Below the pieces are notes generated by a model that did no database searches, was not told the DNA's origin, and saw nothing but the letters and a program-made list of their open reading frames with translations. Made by a program: the position numbers and the translations under genes. From Gordonia sp. PP30 (GTDB taxonomy: Bacteria > Actinomycetota > Actinomycetes > Mycobacteriales > Mycobacteriaceae), in the NCBI RefSeq assembly GCF_023100845.1, contig NZ_CP095864.1:4340001-4404000 (forward strand): a stretch of DNA of 64,000 bases. The letters are read 5' to 3'. This document shows, in pieces, positions 53,089 through 60,380 of this stretch (position 1 is the first letter of the stretch; the number at the start of each line of letters is the position of its first letter).

Positions 53089-53559
53089 ATGACAACCGAG
53101 GTCGCCCTGGACGGAAACCCGCTGCTGCTCGACCGGCAGGTGTGCTTCGCCCTGGCGGTCGCCAACCGCTCGGTGCTGAAGATCTATCGGCGGCTACTCG
53201 ATCCGCTCGGCCTCACCCACCCGCAGTACCTCGTGATGCTGGCGCTGTGGGAGCACGACCATCTCGCCGTCAAGGATCTCGGCGCCCTGCTGCAACTCGA
53301 CTCCGCGACGCTGTCACCGCTGCTCAAGCGACTGGAGGCGAACGGACTCCTCCAGCGGCGACGACGTGACGACGACGAGCGCAGCGTCGACATCGTGCTC
53401 ACCGACGCCGGGCTCGCCCTGCGCGAGGAGGCCCTGAAGATCCCCGGCCAGGTGGTCGCCGCCCTGGGCGTGGGCCTCGGCGACCTCCTGGAACTCCACG
53501 CCGTACTCACCAAGGTGAACGCCGCGGCCCTGCGCGCCGAAGCCACCCCCGCGGGGTGA
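53089..53559 (+). CDS. ohrR: OhrR-type MarR family regulator
   Basis: This 156-residue winged-helix regulator has the OhrR hallmark of a reactive Cys near the N-terminus (C19 in LLLDRQVCFALAVANRSV), followed by LGLTHPQYLVMLALWEHD and LDSATLSPLLKRLEANGLLQRRRRDDDERSVDIVLTDAG. OhrR senses organic peroxides through this Cys and represses ohr peroxidase genes. No ohr gene is next to it; the divergent neighbour is the DUF5313 protein. AGGATG lies just before the ATG. Assignment to OhrR rather than another one-Cys MarR protein is likely but not certain. Confidence 0.82.
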   Translation: MTTEVALDGNPLLLDRQVCFALAVANRSVLKIYRRLLDPLGLTHPQYLVMLALWEHDHLAVKDLGALLQLDSATLSPLLKRLEANGLLQRRRRDDDERSVDIVLTDAGLALREEALKIPGQVVAALGVGLGDLLELHAVLTKVNAAALRAEATPAG

Positions 53560-53627
53560 CCCCCGGCCGGCCGCGGACCGGCAGAATGGGCGACGTACCC
53601 GGAACGCGATGATCGGTGAGGAACGAC

Positions 53628-53663
53628 ATGACGACCCGAACCGACCGCCCCCTGAGCCGGTGA
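53628..53663 (+). CDS. Leader mini-ORF 1 (11 codons)
   Basis: ATG with GAGGAACGAC upstream codes MTTRTDRPLSR and a TGA. The TGA is part of the next ribosome-binding sequence (TGAGGAACGAC). It may be translated and affect the downstream gene by termination-reinitiation; translation is not proved. Confidence 0.45.
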   Translation: MTTRTDRPLSR

Positions 53664-53671
53664 GGAACGAC

Positions 53672-53707
53672 ATGACGACCCGAACCGACCGCCCCCCGAG
53701 CCGGTGA
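53672..53707 (+). CDS. Leader mini-ORF 2 (11 codons)
   Basis: This near copy of mini-ORF 1 codes MTTRTDRPPSR; its TGA overlaps the Shine-Dalgarno GAGGA of the DUF202 gene, whose GTG follows 8 bp later. The arrangement would couple translation of all three frames. Confidence 0.45.
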   Translation: MTTRTDRPPSR

Positions 53708-53715
53708 GGAACGAA

Positions 53716-54102
53716 GTGACGAACCGAGTCGAAGGGTCCGGCGCCCCGACCGACGACGACCCGGACAGTGCAGGCGCCCTCGTCCCCGGCGCCGTCGACG
53801 CCCGTTTCACCCTCGCCTCCGAGCGCACCGTCCTGGCGTGGCTGCGGACGGCCCTCGGTCTGATGGCGGCCGGTGTCGCCGTCCTGCATCTGATCGACCC
53901 GTTCGGCAACGCCGCAGCGCGAGTCACCCTCGGCAGCGCCCTCGTGGTGATCGGCGCACTGACCGCGGTCATCGGCATCGCCCGCTGGCGCATGGTCGAC
54001 ACCGCCCTCAAACGCGGCGGCCCACTCCCCGGTCCGTGGCCGATCTATCTCCTGGCCGCTCTGCTGGTGCTGACCGGACTCGGTTTCGTCGTGTGGCACT
54101 GA
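53716..54102 (+). CDS. DUF202 (YidH-type) membrane protein
   Basis: This is a 128-residue small membrane protein. It has the DUF202 hallmark RFTLASERTVLAWLRTALGLMAAGVAV, then two more helices (VTLGSALVVIGALTAVIGIARW and WPIYLLAALLVLTGLGFVVW). DUF202 proteins have no firm function; a fungal relative is part of the VTC polyphosphate complex. The GTG at 53716 has GAGGA at 53706-53710. The upstream tandem repeat creates two mini-ORFs with the same initiation signal. It converges with an SDR gene. Confidence 0.85.
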   Translation: MTNRVEGSGAPTDDDPDSAGALVPGAVDARFTLASERTVLAWLRTALGLMAAGVAVLHLIDPFGNAAARVTLGSALVVIGALTAVIGIARWRMVDTALKRGGPLPGPWPIYLLAALLVLTGLGFVVWH

Positions 54103-54136
54103 CCGCGCCGGCCACCCACGATCTTCGGCGCGTCGA

Positions 54137-54970
54137 TCAGCGATCCCGGTAGACGAACCGGGCGACCTGCCCGTACGACACCCGTTCGGCGGCGGCCGGA
54201 CTGACCCGGCCGAGCATGTCGTACACGCGGGCGTCGGTCCCGATCACCACGCGACGACGGCCCCGAAACGTGGCCTCGATCATCCGGTGCGCGGCCTTGG
54301 GTGCGGCCATCGCGAAGTTCCGGGCGAGCACTTCGGGAGTGCCGAGGGTCCGTGCGCTCTCGGCGACCAGGCCCGTCCAGACGGTACCGGGCAGGGCGGT
54401 CGTCACCGTCACCGAGGACCGGGCGTTCCGCAGGTCCTGCGCGAGGCCGTACCCGAACTGCGCGACCGCCGCCTTCGACGCCCCGTACACGGCGGCGCCG
54501 GGCACCGGCACCATCGCGGCCAGGCTCGACGTCACCATGATCACGCCCCGGTCCGGCTGGCCATCGAGCACCGGCAGAAACGCCCTGGTCAGCTCGACGG
54601 TCCCGTAGAAGTTGACGTCGACGATCGTTCGCATCCGCGCCTCGTCGATCCCGCACGCAGTCTCGAAACCCTGGGCGATCCCGGCGATGTTGAACAAGCC
54701 GTCCACTCTCCCGTGCGCGGCGAGCACCTGGGCGGGCAGTGCCGCACACGCCTCCCGATCGGCGACGTCCAGCGTGTGCGTCGAGAGCCGATCGCCCGTT
54801 CGCGCGTCGTCGGCGAGTCGCGCCAGAGCGCCGGCGTCGAGGTCGGCGGCGGCCACCCGCGCCCCGCGCGCGAGGAGTTCGACGGCCACGCAGTGCCCGA
54901 TCCCGTTGCCCGCACCGGTCACCACGAAGACGCCGTCCGGGCGCGGTAGGTGCCGCCGTCGTCCTCGCAT
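54137..54970 (-). CDS. Short-chain dehydrogenase/reductase
   Basis: This 277-residue SDR has the cofactor motif VVTGAGNGIGHCVAVELLARGARVAAADLD, FNIAGIAQGF in place of NNAG, and VTSSLAAMVPVPGAAVYGASKAAVAQF with the catalytic Ser, Tyr and Lys. The Asp after the second strand (AAADLD) suggests NAD(H). The N-terminus MRGRRRHLPRPDG has a short basic lead; the substrate is unknown. It follows a nitronate monooxygenase fragment by 11 bp. Confidence 0.85.
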   Translation of the reverse strand: MRGRRRHLPRPDGVFVVTGAGNGIGHCVAVELLARGARVAAADLDAGALARLADDARTGDRLSTHTLDVADREACAALPAQVLAAHGRVDGLFNIAGIAQGFETACGIDEARMRTIVDVNFYGTVELTRAFLPVLDGQPDRGVIMVTSSLAAMVPVPGAAVYGASKAAVAQFGYGLAQDLRNARSSVTVTTALPGTVWTGLVAESARTLGTPEVLARNFAMAAPKAAHRMIEATFRGRRRVVIGTDARVYDMLGRVSPAAAERVSYGQVARFVYRDR

Positions 54971-54981
54971 GCCCGCGCCCG

Positions 54982-55158
54982 TCAGGAGTGGCCGACGCCG
55001 ACGTCGCCCGCCACCAGGCGGCTGAGCGCGGTGAGGAAGCCCCGTGCCCCGGCGTTCGCCACCGGCGCGATCAGGCCGGCCGTTCCGACCGCCGTCCTCC
55101 CGCCGCGGACGATCGGATGCTCGATCCCGGACTCCTCGGCGAAGCGGGTGCTGATCAT
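54982..55158 (-). pseudogene. Nitronate monooxygenase N-terminal fragment
   Basis: The 58 codons MISTRFAEESGIEHPIVRGG…VGTAGLIAPVANAGARGFLTALS…AGD match the first about 50 residues of nitronate monooxygenase (2-nitropropane dioxygenase), an FMN enzyme of about 330-380 residues. The rest is missing and the frame ends in a stop, so this is a remnant. It sits between dnaB and the SDR gene, 10 bp after the dnaB stop. Confidence 0.65.
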
Positions 55159-55168
55159 CGGTGAGCCC

Positions 55169-57379
55169 TCAGCCCCGCGCCATGTCCACGAATTTCGACA
55201 GGTGCAGCTGATGGGCGACGGTGATCGTCGCCGTCGGGCCGTTACGGTGCTTGCCGACGATGATGTCCGCCTCGCCGGCGCGGGGATCGTCGCGCTCGAA
55301 CGCATCGGGCCGGTGCAGCAGGATGACCATGTCCGCATCCTGCTCGAGCGAGCCCGATTCACGCAGGTCGGAGACCTGCGGGCGCTTGTCAGTCCGCTGT
55401 TCCGGACCGCGGTTCAGCTGCGAGATCGCCACGACGGGGACTTCCAGCTCCTTGGCGAGCAGCTTGATCGACCGGGAGAACTCGGAGACCTCCTGCTGGC
55501 GCGACTCCACCTTCTTGCCCGAGGTCATCAGCTGCATGTAGTCGATGACGACCAGCTTCAGGTCGTGGCGCTGCTTCAGGCGGCGCGCCTTGGCGCGGAT
55601 CTCCATCATCGTCAGGTTCGGCGAATCGTCGATGAACAGCGGCGCGTCACTGATCTCGCCCATCCGGCGGGCCAGCCGCGACCAGTCGTCATCGCTCATG
55701 TTGCCCGACCGCATGTCGCCGAGCTTCACGCGCGCCTCGGCGGACAGCAGACGCATCACGATCTCGGTCTTGCTCATCTCCAGCGAGAACATGGCCGCGG
55801 CCTTGCCGTTGTGGATCGACGCCGAGCGCAGGAAGTCCATCGCGAGCGTCGAATTGTGCGTCGGGATCATCGCGCCGCCCGCCAGGTAGAGGCGGTCGGC
55901 GTTGTCGACCTGCACGCAGCGCACCGGAACCGAGGCGACGGGCCGGATCGCGGTGATCCGGTGTCCGCGGGCCCCGGCCCGCAACTCCTTGTGCCGCACG
56001 GCCTTCTCGTGGACGGTGAACACGTCGTCGTCGGCGGACATCCGGATCCAGCCGTTCGGCTCGCGCTCATAGCTGTGGCCGAGGCCGGCGATCAGATCGC
56101 TGAGCACCTCGTCGGTGTGCCGGGTGACCACCGGCACGATGATCGTGCCGTCGTCGTCGACCCGCGCCCGCGCATCGAGCAGCCCGGCCAGCACCGCCCG
56201 GCGCTGCCGGATGGAGCCGCGCAGGTACTCGTCCGGGATCAGCCCGGCCAGATCGGCCATCAGGGTCATCACGTCGACGGGCCCCTCGGCCTCGATGCAC
56301 GCGCCGATCTCCGGATCGTCGTACGCCATCCCGGCCAGCGCACCGACCGTGTACGGCCCGTAGGCGAACTCGCGCTCGGGGAGTTCGATCGGCTCGGTCG
56401 CCGGCACCACGGCGGCACCGACGTACTCGCGCAGGTCGCCGGTGGTACGCACCTTGCGCTCACCGTCGACGTCGACCGCCCAGAGGTGATCACGATCGGC
56501 GACGATCACCGGGCCGCCGTCGAACTCCACCTCGAAGCACGGCCGCTCGGTCATCACCTCGCTGATCGCGACCACCCGCGTGGGCCTGCCGTCGGCGCCG
56601 ATCAGCCGATCGCCGACCGCCACCTTGCCCATCCGCGTCCAGCCGGTCGGGGTCGGGAGCGGGGTGTCGAGAGCGAGCGCCTTCCCGACGCCGGGCCGCG
56701 CGGCGACGATGATCATCTGGCCCGGGTGCAGGCCGTTGGTCAGCTTGTCGAGGTCGGCGAACCCGGTCGGCACGCCGAGCGACATGCCGCCGCGCGAGGC
56801 GATCGAGTCGAGTTCGTCGAGCGTCGGCTGCATCAGCTCGTCGAGGATCACGTAGTCCTCGGACGACGTCCGCTCGGTGACGTCGTAGATCTCCGCCTGC
56901 GCCCGGTCCACCACCTCGGCGACGTCCTGGCCGTCGGCCCCGGCGTAGCCGTACTGCACGATGCGGGTGCCGGCCTGCACCAGACGGCGCAGCAGCGCCT
57001 TCTCGGCGACGATCTCGGCGTAGAAGCCCGCGTTCGCCGCGGTCGGCACCGTCGAGATCAGCGTGTGCAGATACGGCGCCCCGCCGGCCTTGCGGAGTTC
57101 GCCCTGGCGATCGAGCTCGTTGGCGACGGTCACCGCGTCCGCCGGATCACCGCGCCCGTACAGCTCGAGGATCGCGTCGTACACGGCCTGGTGCGCGGGC
57201 TTGTAGAAGTCGTCGGGCTTGATCTTCTCCAGGACGTCCGCGATCGCGTCCTTGGACAGCAGCATGCCGCCGAGCACCGACTGCTCCGCGGCGATGTCCT
57301 GCGGCGGCTGACGGAGCGTCTCCTCCGGCGTCGAAGGCGGCTCGGTGAGCGACGCGTCATCGTCGTCGTTGATCGTCAC
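55169..57379 (-). CDS. dnaB: Replicative DNA helicase DnaB with in-frame intein
   Basis: The precursor has 736 residues; without the intein (residues 234-509) the helicase is about 460 residues, as usual. The N-terminal domain (DIAAEQSVLGGMLLSKDAI) and the RecA-like domain are present. The Walker A lysine (RPGVGK, residue 233) and the Ser that follows in the mature protein (residue 510) flank the intein. MFSLEMSKTEIVMRLL, VVIDYMQLM (Walker B) and QLNRGPEQR follow. The GTG at 57379 with GGGAG 7 bp upstream is a better start than that at 57418. DnaA-box-like sites precede it. Close linkage to rplI-rpsR-ssb-rpsF matches mycobacteria. Confidence 0.95.
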   Translation of the reverse strand: MTINDDDDASLTEPPSTPEETLRQPPQDIAAEQSVLGGMLLSKDAIADVLEKIKPDDFYKPAHQAVYDAILELYGRGDPADAVTVANELDRQGELRKAGGAPYLHTLISTVPTAANAGFYAEIVAEKALLRRLVQAGTRIVQYGYAGADGQDVAEVVDRAQAEIYDVTERTSSEDYVILDELMQPTLDELDSIASRGGMSLGVPTGFADLDKLTNGLHPGQMIIVAARPGVGKALALDTPLPTPTGWTRMGKVAVGDRLIGADGRPTRVVAISEVMTERPCFEVEFDGGPVIVADRDHLWAVDVDGERKVRTTGDLREYVGAAVVPATEPIELPEREFAYGPYTVGALAGMAYDDPEIGACIEAEGPVDVMTLMADLAGLIPDEYLRGSIRQRRAVLAGLLDARARVDDDGTIIVPVVTRHTDEVLSDLIAGLGHSYEREPNGWIRMSADDDVFTVHEKAVRHKELRAGARGHRITAIRPVASVPVRCVQVDNADRLYLAGGAMIPTHNSTLAMDFLRSASIHNGKAAAMFSLEMSKTEIVMRLLSAEARVKLGDMRSGNMSDDDWSRLARRMGEISDAPLFIDDSPNLTMMEIRAKARRLKQRHDLKLVVIDYMQLMTSGKKVESRQQEVSEFSRSIKLLAKELEVPVVAISQLNRGPEQRTDKRPQVSDLRESGSLEQDADMVILLHRPDAFERDDPRAGEADIIVGKHRNGPTATITVAHQLHLSKFVDMARG
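55853..56680 (-). other. Class 3 DnaB intein (276 residues)
   Basis: The intein interrupts Walker A between Lys233 and Ser510. Its first residue is Ala (ALALDTPLPTPTGW) where class 1 inteins have Cys or Ser, and it ends IPTHN before Ser. The WCT triad of class 3 inteins is visible: Trp300 (RDHLW), Cys488 (VRCVQVDN) and Thr507. A LAGLIDADG-like motif, LAGLLDARARVDDDG (about 397-411), remains; the first copy (GALAGMAYDD) is degenerate, so homing endonuclease activity is doubtful. Confidence 0.9.
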
Positions 57380-57758
57380 CGCACTGCTCCCTTCTCCTGC
57401 CGGCGGCCGTTCCCGCACCGTCGTCGGGGAGCCGTGATTCGAGTCCTTCGCCGAAGGTTAGGGGCCCGTTCACCCGCGCGGCAAACGGTGGGTGTGGACA
57501 ACACTGTGCGAATCCTGTGGACAACGGTGCGTCCTGCGAGAAGCACTGTGCACAAATCTGTGGACGGACCTCGAATTTCTCCCGGATCAACCCCTGTTTT
57601 CACTGGTGAAGGCCCTTTCCTACTGTCCACAGGCGACGAAATTCGCGCGCTCGGCGTGTCGCGTTGCGCCACGCCCGGACCGGTGTCGATATTCGGTTGA
57701 GGTGCATCATTCGCTCGAACGACACCGCGGCGGCCGCTCCCCGTGATGGAATGGACTC
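57380..57758. promoter_or_regulatory. dnaB upstream region with DnaA-box cluster
   Basis: No gene is present in these 379 bp. TGTGGACAA, the reverse complement of the actinobacterial DnaA box TTGTCCACA, occurs at 57493-57501 and 57516-57524. Near matches are TGTGCACAA (57547-57555), TGTGGACGG (57559-57567) and CTGTCCACA (57623-57631). A palindrome TTCACTGGTGAA lies near 57598-57609. The cluster may let DnaA regulate dnaB or titrate DnaA. It lacks an AT-rich unwinding region, so it is not an obvious origin. Confidence 0.65.
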
Positions 57759-58334
57759 GTGCGCGTTCCCGATTCGTCGATCCGCCGCCCTCTGCTGTTC
57801 GCCGTCGTGGCGGCTCTCGTGGCCCTGCTGGCGGTCACCGCGGCCCCGGCGCAGGCAGCGCCGCCTCCCGCCGAACTCGCCTTCGGCAGCTTCACCCCGG
57901 TCAAGGCGCAGCGTTTCCAGTCGCTGCGCTACGCCGACGACGGCCGCACGTTCTTCGCCGCCGGCCAGTGGCGGTGCCAGATCGGGCCGCGGCCGGGCTC
58001 CGTCGCCTGCCAGGGACATCCGTACACCGCGCCGCCGGGCACCCAGGGCGTCGCCATCACCAACGACGCTCAGGGCCCCTGGTGGGTGCCGCCGGGCACC
58101 AACTACACCTTCGGCTCGCGCGCGGGCTTCCGCGCCCCCGTGCTGAAGGTCGGCCAGAAGATCTCCGTCGCGAACGTCACCTGTGCCGTCCCGCGCCGGA
58201 ATGTGGTCTCCTGTGCCTCCCCGAACCGCGCGTTCATCCTGAGCCGTGCATGGCACAAGTTCTACTACCCGCGCGGCGACCGCGCCCACAGCGCCAACCC
58301 GGCCCCGAAGTACCTGCCCGCGCGCCTGCGCTGA
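57759..58334 (+). CDS. Secreted protein of unknown function
   Basis: This 191-residue protein has a signal peptide (MRVPDSSIRRPLLFAVVAALVALLAVTAAPAQA) and a mature domain of about 158 residues. The domain contains four Cys (QWRCQIGPRPGSVACQG and VTCAVPRRNVVSCASPN) that probably form two disulfides. It ends AWHKFYYPRGDRAHSANPAPKYLPARLR. It resembles small exported actinobacterial proteins, but I cannot name a family. The GTG at 57759 was chosen because it starts the signal peptide. A palindromic hairpin follows 11 bp after the stop. Confidence 0.75.
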   Translation: MRVPDSSIRRPLLFAVVAALVALLAVTAAPAQAAPPPAELAFGSFTPVKAQRFQSLRYADDGRTFFAAGQWRCQIGPRPGSVACQGHPYTAPPGTQGVAITNDAQGPWWVPPGTNYTFGSRAGFRAPVLKVGQKISVANVTCAVPRRNVVSCASPNRAFILSRAWHKFYYPRGDRAHSANPAPKYLPARLR

Positions 58335-58344
58335 CCCCGCCCGT

Positions 58345-58387
58345 AATCGTCGTATCCGTTGGTCGGCGACCAATGGATACGACGGTT
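58345..58387. repeat. Palindromic hairpin repeat, copy C
   Basis: AATCGTCGTATCCGTTGGTC pairs with GACCAATGGATACGACGGTT around GGC, with one mismatch and one G-T pair. The changes relative to copies A and B keep most pairs (CGTTGG/CCAATG). It stands between the convergent secreted-protein and rplI genes. Confidence 0.85.
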
Positions 58388-58464
58388 TCGCGGCGTCCGA
58401 TCCCAGGGGATGCGACGAGCGCCGGTCCCCGGAGGGAACCGGCGCTCGCAGCGCACAGAACGCG

Positions 58465-58917
58465 TCAGGCGGAGACGACGGCGACGTCGAACTTGGCCTC
58501 GACCTTCGGGTGCAGCTTCACGACGATCGGGTGCGCCCCGGTGGCCTTGATGTGCCCCTTCGGGAACTCGACGTTGCGCTTCTCGACGGCCGGGCCGCCG
58601 GCCGCGCGGATGGCGGAGACGACGTCCGACGCCGTCACCGAACCGAAGAGCTTGCCCGAGTCGTGCGTCTTCACGGTGAGCGAAACGCTCTCCAGGCCCT
58701 CCAGGGCCTGCTTCAGCTCGTTGGCGTGGTCCAGGTCGCGGACGACGCGGGCCGCCTGGGCCCGGCGGATGCCCTCGACCTGCTTCTCGGCACCACGGGT
58801 GGCGACGATCGCCAGGCCGCGGGGCAGCAGGTAGTTGCGGCCGTAACCGTCACGCACCTCGACGGTGTCGCCGGCTTCGCCGAGGTTCTCCACGGCGGTG
58901 GTCAGGATCAGCTTCAT
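58465..58917 (-). CDS. rplI: 50S ribosomal protein bL9
   Basis: This 150-residue ribosomal protein has the signature [36 protein letters not shown] and a long helix joining two domains, the second ending FDVAVVSA. It is the last gene of the rpsF-ssb-rpsR-rplI operon, 20 bp after rpsR. The operon probably ends near the palindrome at 58345-58387. Confidence 0.98.
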   Translation of the reverse strand: MKLILTTAVENLGEAGDTVEVRDGYGRNYLLPRGLAIVATRGAEKQVEGIRRAQAARVVRDLDHANELKQALEGLESVSLTVKTHDSGKLFGSVTASDVVSAIRAAGGPAVEKRNVEFPKGHIKATGAHPIVVKLHPKVEAKFDVAVVSA

Positions 58918-58937
58918 GTCAGTGATTCCTTTCCCGC

Positions 58938-59204
58938 TCAGCGACCGGTCGAGGTGAAGGGCAGCAAGGCCACCTCACGCGCGTTCTTGACGGCCACCGC
59001 GATGTCCCGCTGGTGCTGGACGCAGTTGCCCGTGACCCGGCGCGACCGGATCTTGCCGCGGTCGGACAGGAAACGACGCAGCAGCGCGGTGTCCTTGTAG
59101 TCGATGCCGGACGGCTTGTCCTTCTTCTTGTCCTTGCAGAAGGTGCAGGCCTTGGCCTTGGTGACCTTCTCTACGCGGGGCTTACGCCCCTTTTGCTTTG
59201 CCAT
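58938..59204 (-). CDS. rpsR: 30S ribosomal protein bS18
   Basis: This 88-residue protein has the core [44 protein letters not shown]. The N-terminus keeps Cys residues ([10 protein letters not shown]) and a third Cys in GNC, so it is the zinc-binding (C+) form. Actinobacteria often have a second, Cys-free copy used in zinc starvation. It lies between ssb and rplI. Confidence 0.98.
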   Translation of the reverse strand: MAKQKGRKPRVEKVTKAKACTFCKDKKKDKPSGIDYKDTALLRRFLSDRGKIRSRRVTGNCVQHQRDIAVAVKNAREVALLPFTSTGR

Positions 59205-59246
59205 TTTGTTGCTCCGTTTGATGCAGTCGGGCCGGCGAGCCCGTTA

Positions 59247-59804
59247 TCAGAATGGTGGTTCGTCGTCCCCACCGGCGAAACCTCCGCCGGCGGGCGGTGC
59301 GCTGCCCCAGGGATCGTCGGCGGGCTGGGCCTGCTGCGGACGGCTGCCACCGGCCGGCGCGCCGTAGCCGCCGCCCTGGTTGCCTCCGCCGTAGCCGCCG
59401 CCACCGCCGAAGTTCCCGCCGCCACCGCCGCTGTTGCCACCGCGCGGAGTGCGGGTGACCTTGGCGGTCGCGTAGCGCAGCGAGGGACCGATCTCGTCCA
59501 CCTCGAGCTCGACGACGGTCCGGCGCTCCCCTTCACGGGTTTCGTACGACCGCTGCTTGAGCTTGCCCTGCACGATCACGCGGGTGCCCTTGGTGAGCGA
59601 CTCGGTCACGTTCTCCGCGGCGTCACGCCAGATGCTGCAGCGGAGGAACAGCGCTTCGCCGTCCTTCCACTCGTTGGTCTGACGATCGAAGGTGCGCGGA
59701 GTGGAGGCCACCGTGAAGTTGGCGACCGGCGCGCCGGATGCGGTGAACCGCAGCTCCGGATCGGCGGTGAGATTGCCTACGACGGTGATGACCGTGTCAG
59801 TCAT
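59247..59804 (-). CDS. ssb: Single-stranded DNA-binding protein
   Basis: This 185-residue SSB has an OB fold in residues 1-115 ([61 protein letters not shown]). A disordered tail rich in Gly, Asn and Gln follows, ending in the acidic tip GGDDEPPF that binds replication and repair partners. It is cotranscribed with rpsF upstream, across a 130-bp gap, and with rpsR downstream. Confidence 0.98.
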   Translation of the reverse strand: MTDTVITVVGNLTADPELRFTASGAPVANFTVASTPRTFDRQTNEWKDGEALFLRCSIWRDAAENVTESLTKGTRVIVQGKLKQRSYETREGERRTVVELEVDEIGPSLRYATAKVTRTPRGGNSGGGGGNFGGGGGYGGGNQGGGYGAPAGGSRPQQAQPADDPWGSAPPAGGGFAGGDDEPPF

Positions 59805-59934
59805 GAGGATCCCCTGAGTTCGTGTGGTTGCGCCCCGGGCGTCCGCGGACGGCTGGATGAGTCGAAACCCACCCTATCGGCCGCCTACGACATGCACGAG
59901 GGTCAATCCACGGGCGGTGGACGACGCTCCGCGC

Positions 59935-60216
59935 TTACTTGCGCAGAACCTTGGTACGCAGCACCGACTCGTTCAGACCGAGCTGGCGATCGAGCTCGCT
60001 GACGGTCGCGGGAGTCGCGGTGAGCTCGATGACGGCGTAGATGCCCTCGTTGTTCTTCTCGATCTCGTACGCGAGACGGCGCTTGCCCCAGATGTCGACG
60101 TTGTCGACGGAGCCGCCGCCCGAACGCACAACATTGAGGAAGGTTTCCAGGGATGGGGCGACGGTGCGCTCGTCCAGACTCGGATCGAGGATGACCATCA
60201 GTTCGTAGTGACGCAT
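59935..60216 (-). CDS. rpsF: 30S ribosomal protein bS6
   Basis: This 93-residue protein starts [24 protein letters not shown] and contains [23 protein letters not shown]. It begins the ribosomal/ssb operon. AGGAGGTGAT (minus strand, 60225-60234) is a full-length match to the anti-Shine-Dalgarno sequence, 8 bp before the ATG, so initiation should be strong. Confidence 0.98.
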   Translation of the reverse strand: MRHYELMVILDPSLDERTVAPSLETFLNVVRSGGGSVDNVDIWGKRRLAYEIEKNNEGIYAVIELTATPATVSELDRQLGLNESVLRTKVLRK

Positions 60217-60380
60217 AAGACCACATCACCTCCTATGGGCTAATCGGCCGTGGACGTTCCACGGCAGGAGGGTCGCCTGCGTCGGCAACCCGTCCAAGAT
60301 ACATGAACGTCCGTGACCAGGGAAATCAGGCAATCATCCCCGTGCCCGCGGTCGCCGCCGCGCCGGTTAGAGTCATCGTC

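Larger units (their letters stand above)
53615..53715 (+). repeat. Tandem 44-bp repeat before the DUF202 gene
   Basis: Two full units (53615-53658 and 53659-53702) differ at one position and are followed by a partial third unit that forms the ribosome-binding site of the DUF202 gene. Each unit begins GGTGAGGAACGACATGACG, so each repeats the Shine-Dalgarno plus start of a coding frame. Confidence 0.9.

Noticed and set aside
53615-53715. CRISPR-like direct repeats
   Set aside because: There are only two and a part units, directly adjacent and without spacers. They duplicate a translation start region.
57380-57758. Chromosomal origin (oriC)
   Set aside because: The DnaA-box cluster is real, but there is no AT-rich unwinding element and no dnaA or dnaN beside it; a regulatory or titration role fits better.
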